A program made the translations under genes and the position numbers. 64,000 nucleotides of DNA from Polyangium mundeleinium (GTDB taxonomy: Bacteria; Myxococcota_A; Polyangia; Polyangiales; Polyangiaceae): assembly GCF_028369105.1 (NCBI RefSeq), contig NZ_JAQNDO010000001.1:11874501-11938500 (forward strand), read 5' to 3'. Positions 1 through 8,684 of the stretch are shown here, piece after piece (the stretch's first letter is position 1; each line of letters starts with the position of its first letter). The notes under the pieces were generated by a model, which worked only from the letters and a program-made list of their open reading frames with translations, ran no database searches and was not told the origin of the DNA.

Positions 1-1
1 G

Positions 2-2284
2 CGGGAGGACCCGGCTCGCCTCGTGGCCCAGCTATGCAAGACGCTCCCGGACAAGTCGTCCATGCGCACGGCGCTGGAATGCACCGACAGCGCAGGCTGG
101 ACGTCCCAGGCCACGAGCCGCGCTTCGTCCTGGGAAGCAAAGGACGTCAAGACGCCTAGCCAAAAAAAAGAGACACTGTGCGATGTCGTGCTCAACACCC
201 CGGGCGCCGACGGACTGCGGACGATCCCTGAATACGACGAGCTCCACGAGCTCTGCAAGCCGCGCACCAAGCGGGCAGGCGCCGGGATCGCGCTCGCTGC
301 GTTCGTCGCCCCGATGCTCCAGGGCGCCGGCGACTTCTTGAAGGAGCGCGCCCAAGAGGAGCTGCTCGCGTTCGCCGTGGAGAACATCGGCGAGAAATTC
401 TGCGGCGCGGGCGAGGATTATGGCTTCGAGGACCTGCAGACGTTCGCGAAGCACAAGCTCACGATCAAGTACGAAAAAGACAAGACGGGAACGCTCGCCG
501 ATGTGGAAGGCTTCGCGCTCGGCACCAGCAAACCCATTGCATGGCTCGATTCCACGGAGCTCACGGGCCTGCGCTGGTCCGATCCCATCCTCGCGGCTCG
601 CTCGGCGGCGACCCTCCCGAACGGGGTGGCGGTCGGGTACTGGGCGCTCGGCTCCGTGGACAACAAGAAAGCACGCGAGCTCCGGACGAACGCGATGTCG
701 AACCGAGACCTGGCCTCGGGCTCCATGTTCTTCCCGGAGACGTGCGCCACGTTCCTCCCCCGCGGGCTCCGCGGGCATGCGGACGTCGACGCCATCTACA
801 GCGGCCGGCTGCAACGCGTGCTCGCGGGCGAGGTCATGACCCTGCCGATCCGCCTGCTCTCGCTCGAGGGTCTGCCGCTCTCCAAGGCCACCGCGACCGC
901 CACGGAAGAGAAGCAACTCCGGATCATGGCGTACACGCTGGCCACGCAGCTCCTGGGCACCGTGCAGACCAAGAAGCCTGCGCTCGAGTTCCTCGAAGGT
1001 CTCGAGCCGGCCATCCGGAAGGCGCTCGAAGCCGAGAAGGACGAGAAGGGCACGAGCGCCTTGCCGACGGATTGCAAGTTCCAGAAAGGCACCGCGCCCT
1101 CGTTGCCCTGCGTCCTCGGGCTGTTCTTCACGATGGCCTCGAAGACCCAGATCATGCTGGAGCAGCTCGACGCCGAGAAGTTCCCTCCCGAGCAGCTCGG
1201 ATTCAAGTGGATCGAGGAGGGCACGAAGAGCTTCTGCGAGGGGTACGGAGGCGAGACGGACGGGAACAAGTGTGTCTTCGGCGGGCTCGCCGAGACCGAG
1301 GTCGCCGTATGGAACGAGCTCCAGGCGATGGTGCAGGCGATCGCCGACTTCCACGACGCGGTCAGCGCCGTCGAGGCGCAATACAAGGCGGCGCTCGCAT
1401 CGAAGCCGCCCATGGTGGCCGGCGCCGAGGCGGCGGAGGGCGTCGCGGCGGCCCTCGACGCGCTGACCGGCTCCATGCTGAGCCTCGGCGAGGCCATCGC
1501 GAAACACGTGGGGACCACGCAAGGGTCGTCGAACGGATTGGGGAACGGGCTGAACAAGCTCCAGCAGTTGAAGCAGGTGACGGGCCTGGTCCACGAGGGG
1601 CTGAAGGCGACGACCGCGGCGACGCGGCAGGACTATCGCGCCGTCGCGGCGAGCCTCCACGTCATGCTCAACAGCCCGCTCGTGGCACCGTACATCCACG
1701 AGAAGACGAAGAAGGGCCTCACGTTCGTATTCGCGCTCGGCCAGGCGAAGACGAGGGACGACGTCCGCAAGCTCCTCGATGAGCACGCCGCGCCCCTCGG
1801 CAGCTACCGGGCGAAATACGTCGGGACGAACCGGTGGTTCATCAACGGATTCGTCGGGCTCGGCGGCTCCTACAACTTCTGGACAATGCGCAGGCGCGAG
1901 AAGAACAGCGTGATCCAGAGGCCGGACGACTTCAGCTTCGTCCCCTTGTCCGCCCCCATCGGGATCGACTGGACGATCGTCTCGCGGAAGACGCAGAACG
2001 TGGGCCTGACCCTGACGGTGCTCGATCCCCTGGCGCTTCGGGTCGTGGAGCGTGAGGATCAGGAGGTGGAGTACGATTTCGACGGCGTCGTGTCGCCGGG
2101 CTTGTTCGTGCGCTGGGGGATGTTCCGCTCGCCCATCGCCCTCATGGGCGGGGTACGCTGGCAGCCCTTGATGAAAGCGGGCGCCACGGATTGCGGGGCC
2201 GGCGGCAAGCAGGCATGCTGGCAGGGGCCGATGCAAGTCATGCTCAACGTCGCGGTCGACCTGCCCATCTATCCGCTCGATTGA
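2..2284 (+). CDS. Large hypothetical protein, 5' partial
   Basis: The frame is open from the first bases of the window, so the true start is probably upstream; a GTG at 23 is the first start codon inside. At least 753 residues are visible. The first two thirds are soluble-looking, charged and helical, with scattered Cys. The last ~150 residues alternate short hydrophobic and polar stretches and end in an aromatic/hydrophobic tail (LPIYPLD), which resembles the end of an outer-membrane barrel or surface-exposed beta domain. I recognise no family. The long antisense frame over the same stretch is Arg-rich and is a shadow. Function unknown; the coding call is supported by length and codon pattern. 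Confidence 0.8.
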   Translation, partial: REDPARLVAQLCKTLPDKSSMRTALECTDSAGWTSQATSRASSWEAKDVKTPSQKKETLCDVVLNTPGADGLRTIPEYDELHELCKPRTKRAGAGIALAAFVAPMLQGAGDFLKERAQEELLAFAVENIGEKFCGAGEDYGFEDLQTFAKHKLTIKYEKDKTGTLADVEGFALGTSKPIAWLDSTELTGLRWSDPILAARSAATLPNGVAVGYWALGSVDNKKARELRTNAMSNRDLASGSMFFPETCATFLPRGLRGHADVDAIYSGRLQRVLAGEVMTLPIRLLSLEGLPLSKATATATEEKQLRIMAYTLATQLLGTVQTKKPALEFLEGLEPAIRKALEAEKDEKGTSALPTDCKFQKGTAPSLPCVLGLFFTMASKTQIMLEQLDAEKFPPEQLGFKWIEEGTKSFCEGYGGETDGNKCVFGGLAETEVAVWNELQAMVQAIADFHDAVSAVEAQYKAALASKPPMVAGAEAAEGVAAALDALTGSMLSLGEAIAKHVGTTQGSSNGLGNGLNKLQQLKQVTGLVHEGLKATTAATRQDYRAVAASLHVMLNSPLVAPYIHEKTKKGLTFVFALGQAKTRDDVRKLLDEHAAPLGSYRAKYVGTNRWFINGFVGLGGSYNFWTMRRREKNSVIQRPDDFSFVPLSAPIGIDWTIVSRKTQNVGLTLTVLDPLALRVVEREDQEVEYDFDGVVSPGLFVRWGMFRSPIALMGGVRWQPLMKAGATDCGAGGKQACWQGPMQVMLNVAVDLPIYPLD

Positions 2285-2316
2285 CCGGCGCCACCGGCAA
2301 GCGCGCCCTTGTCCGG

Positions 2317-2414
2317 TCAAACGATCCCGGCCATCACCTCGAACGCGAGCTCGTACCGCCCGAACGGCGGCACGATGCAAGCCCCCGCGACGCGGTTTCC
2401 CACCGCTGCGAGCA
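2317..2414 (-). pseudogene. Relic of a MetF-type C-terminus
   Basis: Read on the minus strand, this spacer segment encodes a tail ending in MAGIV-stop, closely matching the end of the methyltransferase-MTHFR fusion at 10539-10640 (MDGIV-stop). Most differences are at third codon positions. Only about 30 codons remain, with no start. It looks like a leftover from duplication or recombination. Confidence 0.75.
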
Positions 2415-2415
2415 A

Positions 2416-2473
2416 CCTTCATCGCGAAATACGGTCCCGGCGGGGAGCGCATCTTCCGCAGGAAAATCGCAAC
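2416..2473 (+). pseudogene. Relic of the beta-propeller lipoprotein gene
   Basis: On the plus strand this short segment can be translated to FIAKYGPGGERIF, which matches FLAKYGPGGEHIF at about 6917-6974 in the SBBP-type lipoprotein gene, with mostly silent changes. It abuts the MetF-tail relic on the opposite strand. It has no start or stop of its own. Confidence 0.65.
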
Positions 2474-2577
2474 GGAGCCAACGCGGAGGTGCGGTCAAGC
2501 GGGAAAACCTTCCTTGGACTGTTGCCGCCCTGGACGTGTTTCGATAAAGTCGTTGCACCACAAACGATGGAGACCTC

Positions 2578-3438
2578 GTGACGCGCAAGAAAATCCTCCT
2601 CGCGACCGACCTGAGCTGCCGTTGTGATCGCGCCCTGGACCGCGCGGCCCTCCTCGCCTCCACGTGGCACGCGAGCCTCACGGTCGTGCATGCGCTCGAG
2701 GAATCGCCGTCGGTGACGGACCTCCCCTCGTGGCGCCAGACGCTCACCCCCGCGCAGCTCGCCTTGCAGCAGATCCGCGCCGACATGCCCAAGGCCCCGG
2801 ATGTCCACGTCGACATGGTGGTGGAGCAAGGTGATCCGGCGTCGGTCCTCCTCGGGGCCATCGAGCGGCTGGAGCCCGATCTCGTCGTGACCGGCGTGGC
2901 GCGCGGCGAGACGCTCGGGCGCATGCTCCTCGGCACCACCGTCGAGCAGATCGTCCGCAAGTCCAGGGTCCCGCTGCTCGTCGTGAAGTCGCGGCCCCAC
3001 GACGCCTACCGGAACGTGATGCTCACGTCCGACTACTCCGAGAGCTCCCAGCGCGCGCTGCCGACGGCGCTCCCCCTGCTCCCGGCAAGCGCGAAGATCA
3101 GCCTCTTCCACGCCTACGACGTCCTCTTCGAGGGACACATCGACGACCGGATCTCCGCGCGCGATGCGGCGCATCACCGGGCGACGGACGAGGGACTCGC
3201 GTTCGTCGCGAACCTCCGCGCGAACGCCGGAACGGGCCACGCCATCCCGCTGATCTGCGAATACGGCGACCCCGGCGTGCTCCTGTCCGATCTCACCCAT
3301 ACACGCGGGCTCGACCTCGTCGTGCTCGGCACCGCCGGCCGCACCGGGCTCCTTGGCGCCCTCCTCGGCAGCGTGGCCCTGCGGCTGCTCGCCACGCTGC
3401 CGAGCGACGTGCTGATCGTGCGCCCGACGACCGGCTGA
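2578..3438 (+). CDS. Tandem universal stress protein (two USP domains)
   Basis: A 286-residue protein with two UspA-type alpha/beta domains (about 1-145 and 150-286). Each domain starts with a beta strand plus Asp (KILLATDLS; NVMLTSDYS). Each ends with the glycine-rich nucleotide loop, seen best in domain two as LGTAGRTGLLGALLGSVA, close to the GX2GX9G(S/T) ATP-binding signature. Start is GTG at 2578, just after the relic-filled spacer. Members of this family are cytoplasmic nucleotide-binding stress proteins; the specific role here is unknown. Probably monocistronic, since the next gene begins 66 bases later with its own lipoprotein start. Confidence 0.92.
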   Translation: MTRKKILLATDLSCRCDRALDRAALLASTWHASLTVVHALEESPSVTDLPSWRQTLTPAQLALQQIRADMPKAPDVHVDMVVEQGDPASVLLGAIERLEPDLVVTGVARGETLGRMLLGTTVEQIVRKSRVPLLVVKSRPHDAYRNVMLTSDYSESSQRALPTALPLLPASAKISLFHAYDVLFEGHIDDRISARDAAHHRATDEGLAFVANLRANAGTGHAIPLICEYGDPGVLLSDLTHTRGLDLVVLGTAGRTGLLGALLGSVALRLLATLPSDVLIVRPTTG

Positions 3439-3504
3439 AGCGAGCGCCCGTGGGCGTCTCCGCGTGGGCCTTCTTCGTCGGGGGCGTGCTAGCGTCCGTC
3501 CGCC

Positions 3505-5628
3505 ATGCGCACGCGTTTTCCGACCTTGCTGGTCCTCGCCCTCCTCGGCTGCGGCGCGGCCCCTGCCTCGGGCCCCGCCACGCCTTCCGCGACGTCCACG
3601 GCCCCCGCCTCCCCGAGCGCGGCCGCGCTGCCCCCGTGGACCACGCCCGCCACGCCCGCCGCGCCCGCCGCCTCCGCGCCGGCCGCCGTGCCCACGCTCC
3701 CGGCGGAGACGCACCCCGAGACGCGCCCGCTCGCGGTGGACGTCGCGTCCCTGCCGCGCATCCAGGCCGTCAGCATCTCCCCGGACGGGCAGCAGGTCGC
3801 CTACGTCGTGAAAGAGACGCGGCTCGACCCGGACGCACAGCCCTCGGACAGCGACACGTCCGGCGGCTGGAAGTCCGAGGCGCAGCTCTGGGTGGTGGGG
3901 CGCGCGGGTGGGACGCCCCGGCAGCTCACGCGGGCTGAAAAATCGGTCGGAAACCCGAGGTGGCTGCCCGATGGGCGCGCCGTCGCGTTCGTGCGCGCGC
4001 AGGGCAAGGGGCGCAAGATCCACGTGCTCCCGCTCGACGGCGGCGAGGCCGAGGTGCTCGACCTCGGCGAGCTCGAATTCGAGGACTACGATTTCTCGCC
4101 GGACGGGCGCGCCCTCGCCTTCACGGCCGCGCCGCCGCTCACTGCGGCCGAGAAAGAGGCCACCTGGCGCAATGGCGGCGTGGTCGACGAGGCCAGCCAC
4201 TTCAGGTCGTCGCAGCTCTGGGTGCTTCCGCGGGGCGGCAAGGTTCCGCGGCGGGTGACGTCGGGCAAGGAGAACGTGATCACGTTCCGCTGGTCGCCGG
4301 ATGGGCGGACGTTCGCGGTGATCACCTCGCCGTCGGCGGAGCCCCATGACGCGGCCATCTCGCACTCGGTGCGTATCCTCGGCGCCGCCGACGGGGCCCT
4401 CGTCCGCGAGCTGACCCGGGAGCCGCGGCCGCTCGGGAGCCTCGCGTGGTCGCCGGACGGGCGCCACCTGGCCGTGCACAGCGGCAAGAACACGCTCTCG
4501 ATGCTCAACGCGCTCCATGTGTACGAAGTCGCGGGCGGGCGCTCCTGGGACTTGGCGGACAAGCTCGACGCGACGATCACGAGCTTCGCGTGGTCGGGCG
4601 ACAGCCGGAACCTGACCCTGGTCGTCGCCGAGCGGACCGGGACCAAGCTCGTGCGCATCCCCGCCGCGGGTGGCAGCGCCACCCAGCTCGGCCGGACGAC
4701 GCGTATCCTCGGCCCCCTCGGCACGACGGACCGATCGGGGCGGTTTGCGGCGACCGTCTCGTCCGCGCCGACCGATCCCCACGCGCCGACGGTGGTCGAC
4801 CTGCAAACCGGCGCGCTCCAGGTGGTCGCGCCGCAAGCGCCGCGCGTGGCGGGATGGACGCTCGCGAAGAGCGAGGTGGTGCGCTGGAAGAATGCGGACG
4901 GCATGGAGATCGAGGGCGTTCTCACGGTCTCGCCGCACGCGGGCGCCGGGCCGGCGCCGCTTTTGGTCTACCCGCACGGCGGGCCCGACGACGTGAGCCA
5001 GGACGGGTTCAGCCCGTTCGCGCAGTACATGGCGGCGCGCGGCTACTCCGTCCTGCGCCCGAACTACCGCGGCAGCTTCGGGTATGGGCAGGCCTTTTAC
5101 GCGGCGAACCGGGGCCGGCTGGGCGAGGTCGAGTTCGCCGACATCGAGAGCGGCGTGGACGCGCTCATCAAGGCCGGGCGTGTCGATCCGCAGCGGCTTT
5201 ATTATGGCGGCTGGTCCTGGGGCGGATTCGTCACCGCATGGACCATCGGCCACACGCGCCGCTACCGGGCCGCGCTGGTGGGCGCCGGGGTCGTGGACGT
5301 GGTGGCGCAGTATGCGAACTCGGACATCAACCATGGCGCGGCCGCGGAATGGGAGTTCCGCGGCAATCCCTGGAAGCAGCCCGAGGAGTTCGCCGACTCG
5401 AACCCGCTGCGCTCGGTGAGCAAGGTGGTCACCCCTACGTTGATCGCGCACGGCGACGAGGACGCGCGCGTGCCCCCGATCAACGGCTGGCTCCTCTACC
5501 GTGCCCTGACCGACATCGGTTGTGAGGTGCGCTTCCACCGCTACCCCCGCGAGCCCCACGGCTTCGGGGAGCCAGCCCACCAGGTGCACCTCTGGACCAC
5601 CTGGGCGGCCTGGTACGCGGCGCACTGA
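3505..5628 (+). CDS. S9-family prolyl oligopeptidase-like lipoprotein
   Basis: A 707-residue serine peptidase. The N-terminus is a signal peptide with lipobox LLGC, followed by a ~70-residue Ala/Pro-rich linker, so it should be lipidated and extracytoplasmic. Residues ~85-450 form a WD40-like/TolB-type beta-propeller with repeated SPDG and SWSPDGR motifs. Residues ~455-707 are the alpha/beta-hydrolase catalytic domain: Ser in GGWSWGG, Asp in HGDEDARVP, His in EPHGFGE, all in the expected order. The family cleaves short peptides or acyl-amino acids (acylaminoacyl-peptidase/dipeptidyl-peptidase type); the substrate is unknown. A ~1068-residue antisense frame covers the gene but is a GC-skew shadow. 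Confidence 0.93.
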   Translation: MRTRFPTLLVLALLGCGAAPASGPATPSATSTAPASPSAAALPPWTTPATPAAPAASAPAAVPTLPAETHPETRPLAVDVASLPRIQAVSISPDGQQVAYVVKETRLDPDAQPSDSDTSGGWKSEAQLWVVGRAGGTPRQLTRAEKSVGNPRWLPDGRAVAFVRAQGKGRKIHVLPLDGGEAEVLDLGELEFEDYDFSPDGRALAFTAAPPLTAAEKEATWRNGGVVDEASHFRSSQLWVLPRGGKVPRRVTSGKENVITFRWSPDGRTFAVITSPSAEPHDAAISHSVRILGAADGALVRELTREPRPLGSLAWSPDGRHLAVHSGKNTLSMLNALHVYEVAGGRSWDLADKLDATITSFAWSGDSRNLTLVVAERTGTKLVRIPAAGGSATQLGRTTRILGPLGTTDRSGRFAATVSSAPTDPHAPTVVDLQTGALQVVAPQAPRVAGWTLAKSEVVRWKNADGMEIEGVLTVSPHAGAGPAPLLVYPHGGPDDVSQDGFSPFAQYMAARGYSVLRPNYRGSFGYGQAFYAANRGRLGEVEFADIESGVDALIKAGRVDPQRLYYGGWSWGGFVTAWTIGHTRRYRAALVGAGVVDVVAQYANSDINHGAAAEWEFRGNPWKQPEEFADSNPLRSVSKVVTPTLIAHGDEDARVPPINGWLLYRALTDIGCEVRFHRYPREPHGFGEPAHQVHLWTTWAAWYAAH

Positions 5629-5658
5629 GTCTGAGAGGGCGCGCGCCGGGTTCGAGGC

Positions 5659-6009
5659 GTGCCGCGGCTTCTCGGAGGTCGCCCGCGGCTTCCCAGAGGC
5701 CGCCCGCGGCTTCCTAGAGACCGCCCGCGGCTTCCCAGAGGCCGCCCGCGGCTTCCTAGAGACCGCCCGCGGCTTCCCAGAGGCCGCCCGCGGCTTCCTA
5801 GAGACCGCCCGCGGCTTCTCAAAGACATGCCCGCGGCTTCCCAGAGGCCGCCCGCGGCTTCCCAGAGGCCGCCCGCGGCTTCCCAGAGGCCGCCCGCGGC
5901 TTCCCAGAGACCGCCCGCGGCTTCTCAGAGGTCGCCCGCAGCTTCCCAGAGGTCGCCCACAACGTCCCAGAGGTCGGCCCTGCCTTCCCAGAGGTCGCCC
6001 GCAGGCGAT
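5659..6009. repeat. 21-bp tandem repeat array, about 16-17 copies
   Basis: A unit close to CCCGCGGCTTCCCAGAGGCC (21 bp with its last base) repeats head to tail, with variants in TCCCAGAGG versus TCCTAGAGA that alternate in the first half. The period is a multiple of three, so every frame stays open and generates spurious ORFs encoding seven-residue repeats. It lies between the S9 peptidase and the beta-propeller lipoprotein. There are no unique spacers, so it is not a CRISPR array. Confidence 0.93.
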
Positions 6010-6141
6010 GCACGGTCAGAGGCTGTGGATTTTTGCACGGCCGTCGGGTGCCGACGTGCATTCTCCCCCGGCCTTTCGGGCGCTACGACTGCCGAGTCGA
6101 CGCGGCGGAGTCGTCGATCTTCATCTTCAGGAGCCAATCAC

Positions 6142-7674
6142 GTGACTTCCTTTCGTACGAATTCAAAGAGCCTTCGTCTGGTCTTGCCGGGGATCCATGC
6201 CCTCGGCATTGCGTGCCTCGTGCTTTCGGCAGCCTGCGGCGGCACCAGCGGACAAGGGACCCCAGACGGACAAGGCGGCGCGGGCGGGCAAGGCGGCGCG
6301 GGTGGGCAAGGCGGCGCAGGCGGACAAGGCGGCGCAGGCGGACAAGGCGGCGCAGGCGGCGACGGTGGGCAAGGCGGCGCAGGCGGCAGCAGCAATCCCG
6401 GCGTCATGGCGTGGAGCAAGAAGCTGCCCGCCGACTACGACGGCCAGCAGATCACCATCGACAAGGCAGGCAATGTCTACGTGGCAGGGATCCTCCACGA
6501 GACGATCGATCTCGGATTGGGCCCGCTCGTCCCGCCGGCGCCCAGCGCGATGTACCTGGCGCGGTTCGATGCACAAGGCCAGATCCTCTACGCCAAGGCC
6601 TTTGGCGGCGATGGGGTAGAGCGCGTCGACAGGCTCGCCATCGACGACGACGGCAACCTGCTCCTGAGCGGCATCATGAAGTATGAGCTCGATCTCGACG
6701 GCGTGACCCTCACCGCCGAGGGCCATGGGTATTCTTTCGTGGCCAAGCTCGACGGCTCGGGCCACGGCCTCTGGGCCAAGAAGATCGGGTACGCGGACGG
6801 CGTCGCGTACAGTCGCCGTTACATGGCGGCCGACGCAGCAGGGAACGTGCTGGTCACGGGCATCGATCCCCAGGGCATCAATTTCGGCGGCGGCTACCTC
6901 TATCTCGACGATAGCCTCTTCCTCGCGAAATACGGCCCCGGCGGAGAGCACATCTTCAGCAAGAAGATCACGACCCTCGCGGACGGCGACGAGGTGAGGC
7001 CGTGGGCGATTGCGGTGACCCCGGCGGGCGAAGTGGCCATCGTGGGACGACGGGAGGGGCAGCCCGATTTCGGCAAGGGTCCCCTGTCGGGCTCGACCCT
7101 CGGATTCCTCGTCAAGCTCGACGCCGCGGGAAATACCCTCTTCAGCCTGCCGGTCGACACGGACATGGATGGCGTCGCCTTCGATGCCGCGGGCAACATC
7201 CTCGCCGCGGGCTTGCCCAACAATGGCTATTCGCTGAACGACATCCACGTCGCGAAATTCAGCGGCGCCTCGGGCGCGCAAATGTGGGCGAGGCAGTTCA
7301 TCTCCCCGGATGAGATCGAGGGGGGAGCGATGAACTTCAACGATCTCGCGGTCGACCCGGCAGGCAACGTGGCCTTCACGGGCCAATTCGTCGGCCGCTT
7401 CGATTTCGGCGGAGGGATCCTGGACAACCTGAACCCCCACTGGACGCGGGATTCCTATGTCGTCAAGCTCGATCCGTCAGGAAACCACCTCTACAGCACC
7501 GCCCTCTCCGGCACGGAAAGCCACCAGGACGCCTCCGATCTCGTCATGGACCCGCAGGGCAACATCTACGTCACGGGATACTTCGAGTCGACGCTCGATT
7601 TCAACGGCGTGTCGCAGATGCAAGGGCCGTCCGAGTATCCGGGGAGCGGCTTCCTCGTGAAGATTCTTCCCTAG
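6142..7674 (+). CDS. SBBP-type beta-propeller lipoprotein
   Basis: Start chosen at GTG 6142, which has AGGAG 8 bases upstream and opens directly into a signal peptide. Frames reading in from the 21-bp repeats are artefacts. The 510-residue product has a lipobox (LSAAC), then a low-complexity linker of (GGQGGA)n encoded by 18-bp DNA repeats (about 6262-6385). After that come at least six ~50-60-residue repeats with the signature DxxGNxxxxG...FGGG, typical of the beta-propeller repeat (SBBP) family common in myxobacteria. It is probably a surface lipoprotein; ligand unknown. Fragments of this gene recur at 2416-2473 and 9925-9969. Confidence 0.9.
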   Translation: MTSFRTNSKSLRLVLPGIHALGIACLVLSAACGGTSGQGTPDGQGGAGGQGGAGGQGGAGGQGGAGGQGGAGGDGGQGGAGGSSNPGVMAWSKKLPADYDGQQITIDKAGNVYVAGILHETIDLGLGPLVPPAPSAMYLARFDAQGQILYAKAFGGDGVERVDRLAIDDDGNLLLSGIMKYELDLDGVTLTAEGHGYSFVAKLDGSGHGLWAKKIGYADGVAYSRRYMAADAAGNVLVTGIDPQGINFGGGYLYLDDSLFLAKYGPGGEHIFSKKITTLADGDEVRPWAIAVTPAGEVAIVGRREGQPDFGKGPLSGSTLGFLVKLDAAGNTLFSLPVDTDMDGVAFDAAGNILAAGLPNNGYSLNDIHVAKFSGASGAQMWARQFISPDEIEGGAMNFNDLAVDPAGNVAFTGQFVGRFDFGGGILDNLNPHWTRDSYVVKLDPSGNHLYSTALSGTESHQDASDLVMDPQGNIYVTGYFESTLDFNGVSQMQGPSEYPGSGFLVKILP

Positions 7675-7696
7675 TCCTGCTGCGGCAAGTTCCCCC

Positions 7697-7726
7697 GTCC
7701 TGACCGCCCGCTCCGGTGGTCAGGAC
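7697..7726. terminator. Hairpin between convergent genes
   Basis: GTCCTGACC at 7697-7705 pairs perfectly with GGTCAGGAC at 7718-7726, a 9-bp stem with a 12-base loop. It sits between the stop of the beta-propeller gene (7674) and the stop of the convergent lipoprotein gene (7740). There is no T-tract, so efficiency as an intrinsic terminator is uncertain. Confidence 0.5.
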
Positions 7727-7739
7727 CCCGAACGTGGCG

Positions 7740-8492
7740 TCATTTCGTCGGCAAGATCTCGTAGGCCTTCATGGTCCCCGTCACAGCCACCTTGGAGACG
7801 GGTAGAACGAACGCTGGGGACTTGTGCGGAGAGACCTCGATGGCATCACCGACGGTCGTCTGGCCCGCGGGCATCGCGATCGGAATGGTGTATTCGCCTT
7901 TGAGGGTGATGTGCATGTATCTCCAAAAGAGATCGGGAATCGTGCTGGCGTCCTTGATGACGACATGAAAGTCGGTGGCGCCCGGGACCCCCTGCTCTTC
8001 GGCGACGACCTGCCCGTGCAGCAGGACCCGAACATTGTACGAAACCGCCTTCCCCTGAGCGTCCTTGAAGCTGGGCGTGACGCGGAACGTGTCGCTTGTA
8101 CCGACCTGAACGAAGCTGACCGAGCTACCCACTGTGCCGCTCGATGAATCGGTGAACGTGATGGAATTCCCACCTCCGGCGGAGCGGATCATGTTCCCTG
8201 CATGCACCCATTCCGTGGTCGGAGAAAACGACGTCGAAAAACCGGCACCGGATTTCGCGAAGTTCCCGACGCGGATCGTGCCGGCGGCATCGGGGGGCGC
8301 GATCGTCGCCCCTCCGAGGGGGCAGATCTCCGAACCGTCCCAGGAGAAGACACAAGAGCCCGCCCCCAGCTCATCCGCTGTCGCGCCGAGCGCGTCCTCG
8401 TCCCACGGCCCGGCACTCGTGCCGCAGCCTGTAGAGGCGAAAAGAATACACAACGTCACAGCCGCAACCAAGGAGTGCTGCATCCGGCTCAT
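7740..8492 (-). CDS. Lipoprotein of unknown function
   Basis: Start chosen at ATG 8492, because GGAAGGGG lies just upstream and the signal peptide then has a normal length; an upstream in-frame start would add 18 residues. The 250-residue product has lipobox ASTGC and a short acidic linker. The rest is beta-rich with no recognisable catalytic motif and a few Cys near the N-terminus (SCVFSWDGSEIC). It may be an Ig-like or jelly-roll surface domain, but I do not recognise a family. Convergent with the beta-propeller gene. Confidence 0.8.
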   Translation of the reverse strand: MSRMQHSLVAAVTLCILFASTGCGTSAGPWDEDALGATADELGAGSCVFSWDGSEICPLGGATIAPPDAAGTIRVGNFAKSGAGFSTSFSPTTEWVHAGNMIRSAGGGNSITFTDSSSGTVGSSVSFVQVGTSDTFRVTPSFKDAQGKAVSYNVRVLLHGQVVAEEQGVPGATDFHVVIKDASTIPDLFWRYMHITLKGEYTIPIAMPAGQTTVGDAIEVSPHKSPAFVLPVSKVAVTGTMKAYEILPTK

Positions 8493-8684
8493 CAATGGCC
8501 CCTTCCGCTCGAATGAAGGTTCGAGCAGGCAACGGTAAACACACACCGTACGCAGGGCAAAATTTCACGAATTCACCGGAGGCCCCTTCCTGCGATTGCC
8601 GCGCGCAGCGCCGGCGCGCGGCACGGCCCTCGCGCGCGGCGCGACGCGTCATCGACACGAACGTCACCAGCGCATACGAATGCG

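Noticed and set aside
32-2452. An 806-residue minus-strand open frame
   Set aside because: Arg/Leu/Glu-rich composition typical of antisense frames in GC-rich genes; no domains; opposite to a better coding frame.
2419-5625. A 1068-residue minus-strand open frame
   Set aside because: Covers the USP and S9 peptidase genes antisense; both sense products have complete family motifs, the antisense has none.
5659-6009. CRISPR array
   Set aside because: Repeats are contiguous with no unique spacers and there are no cas genes.
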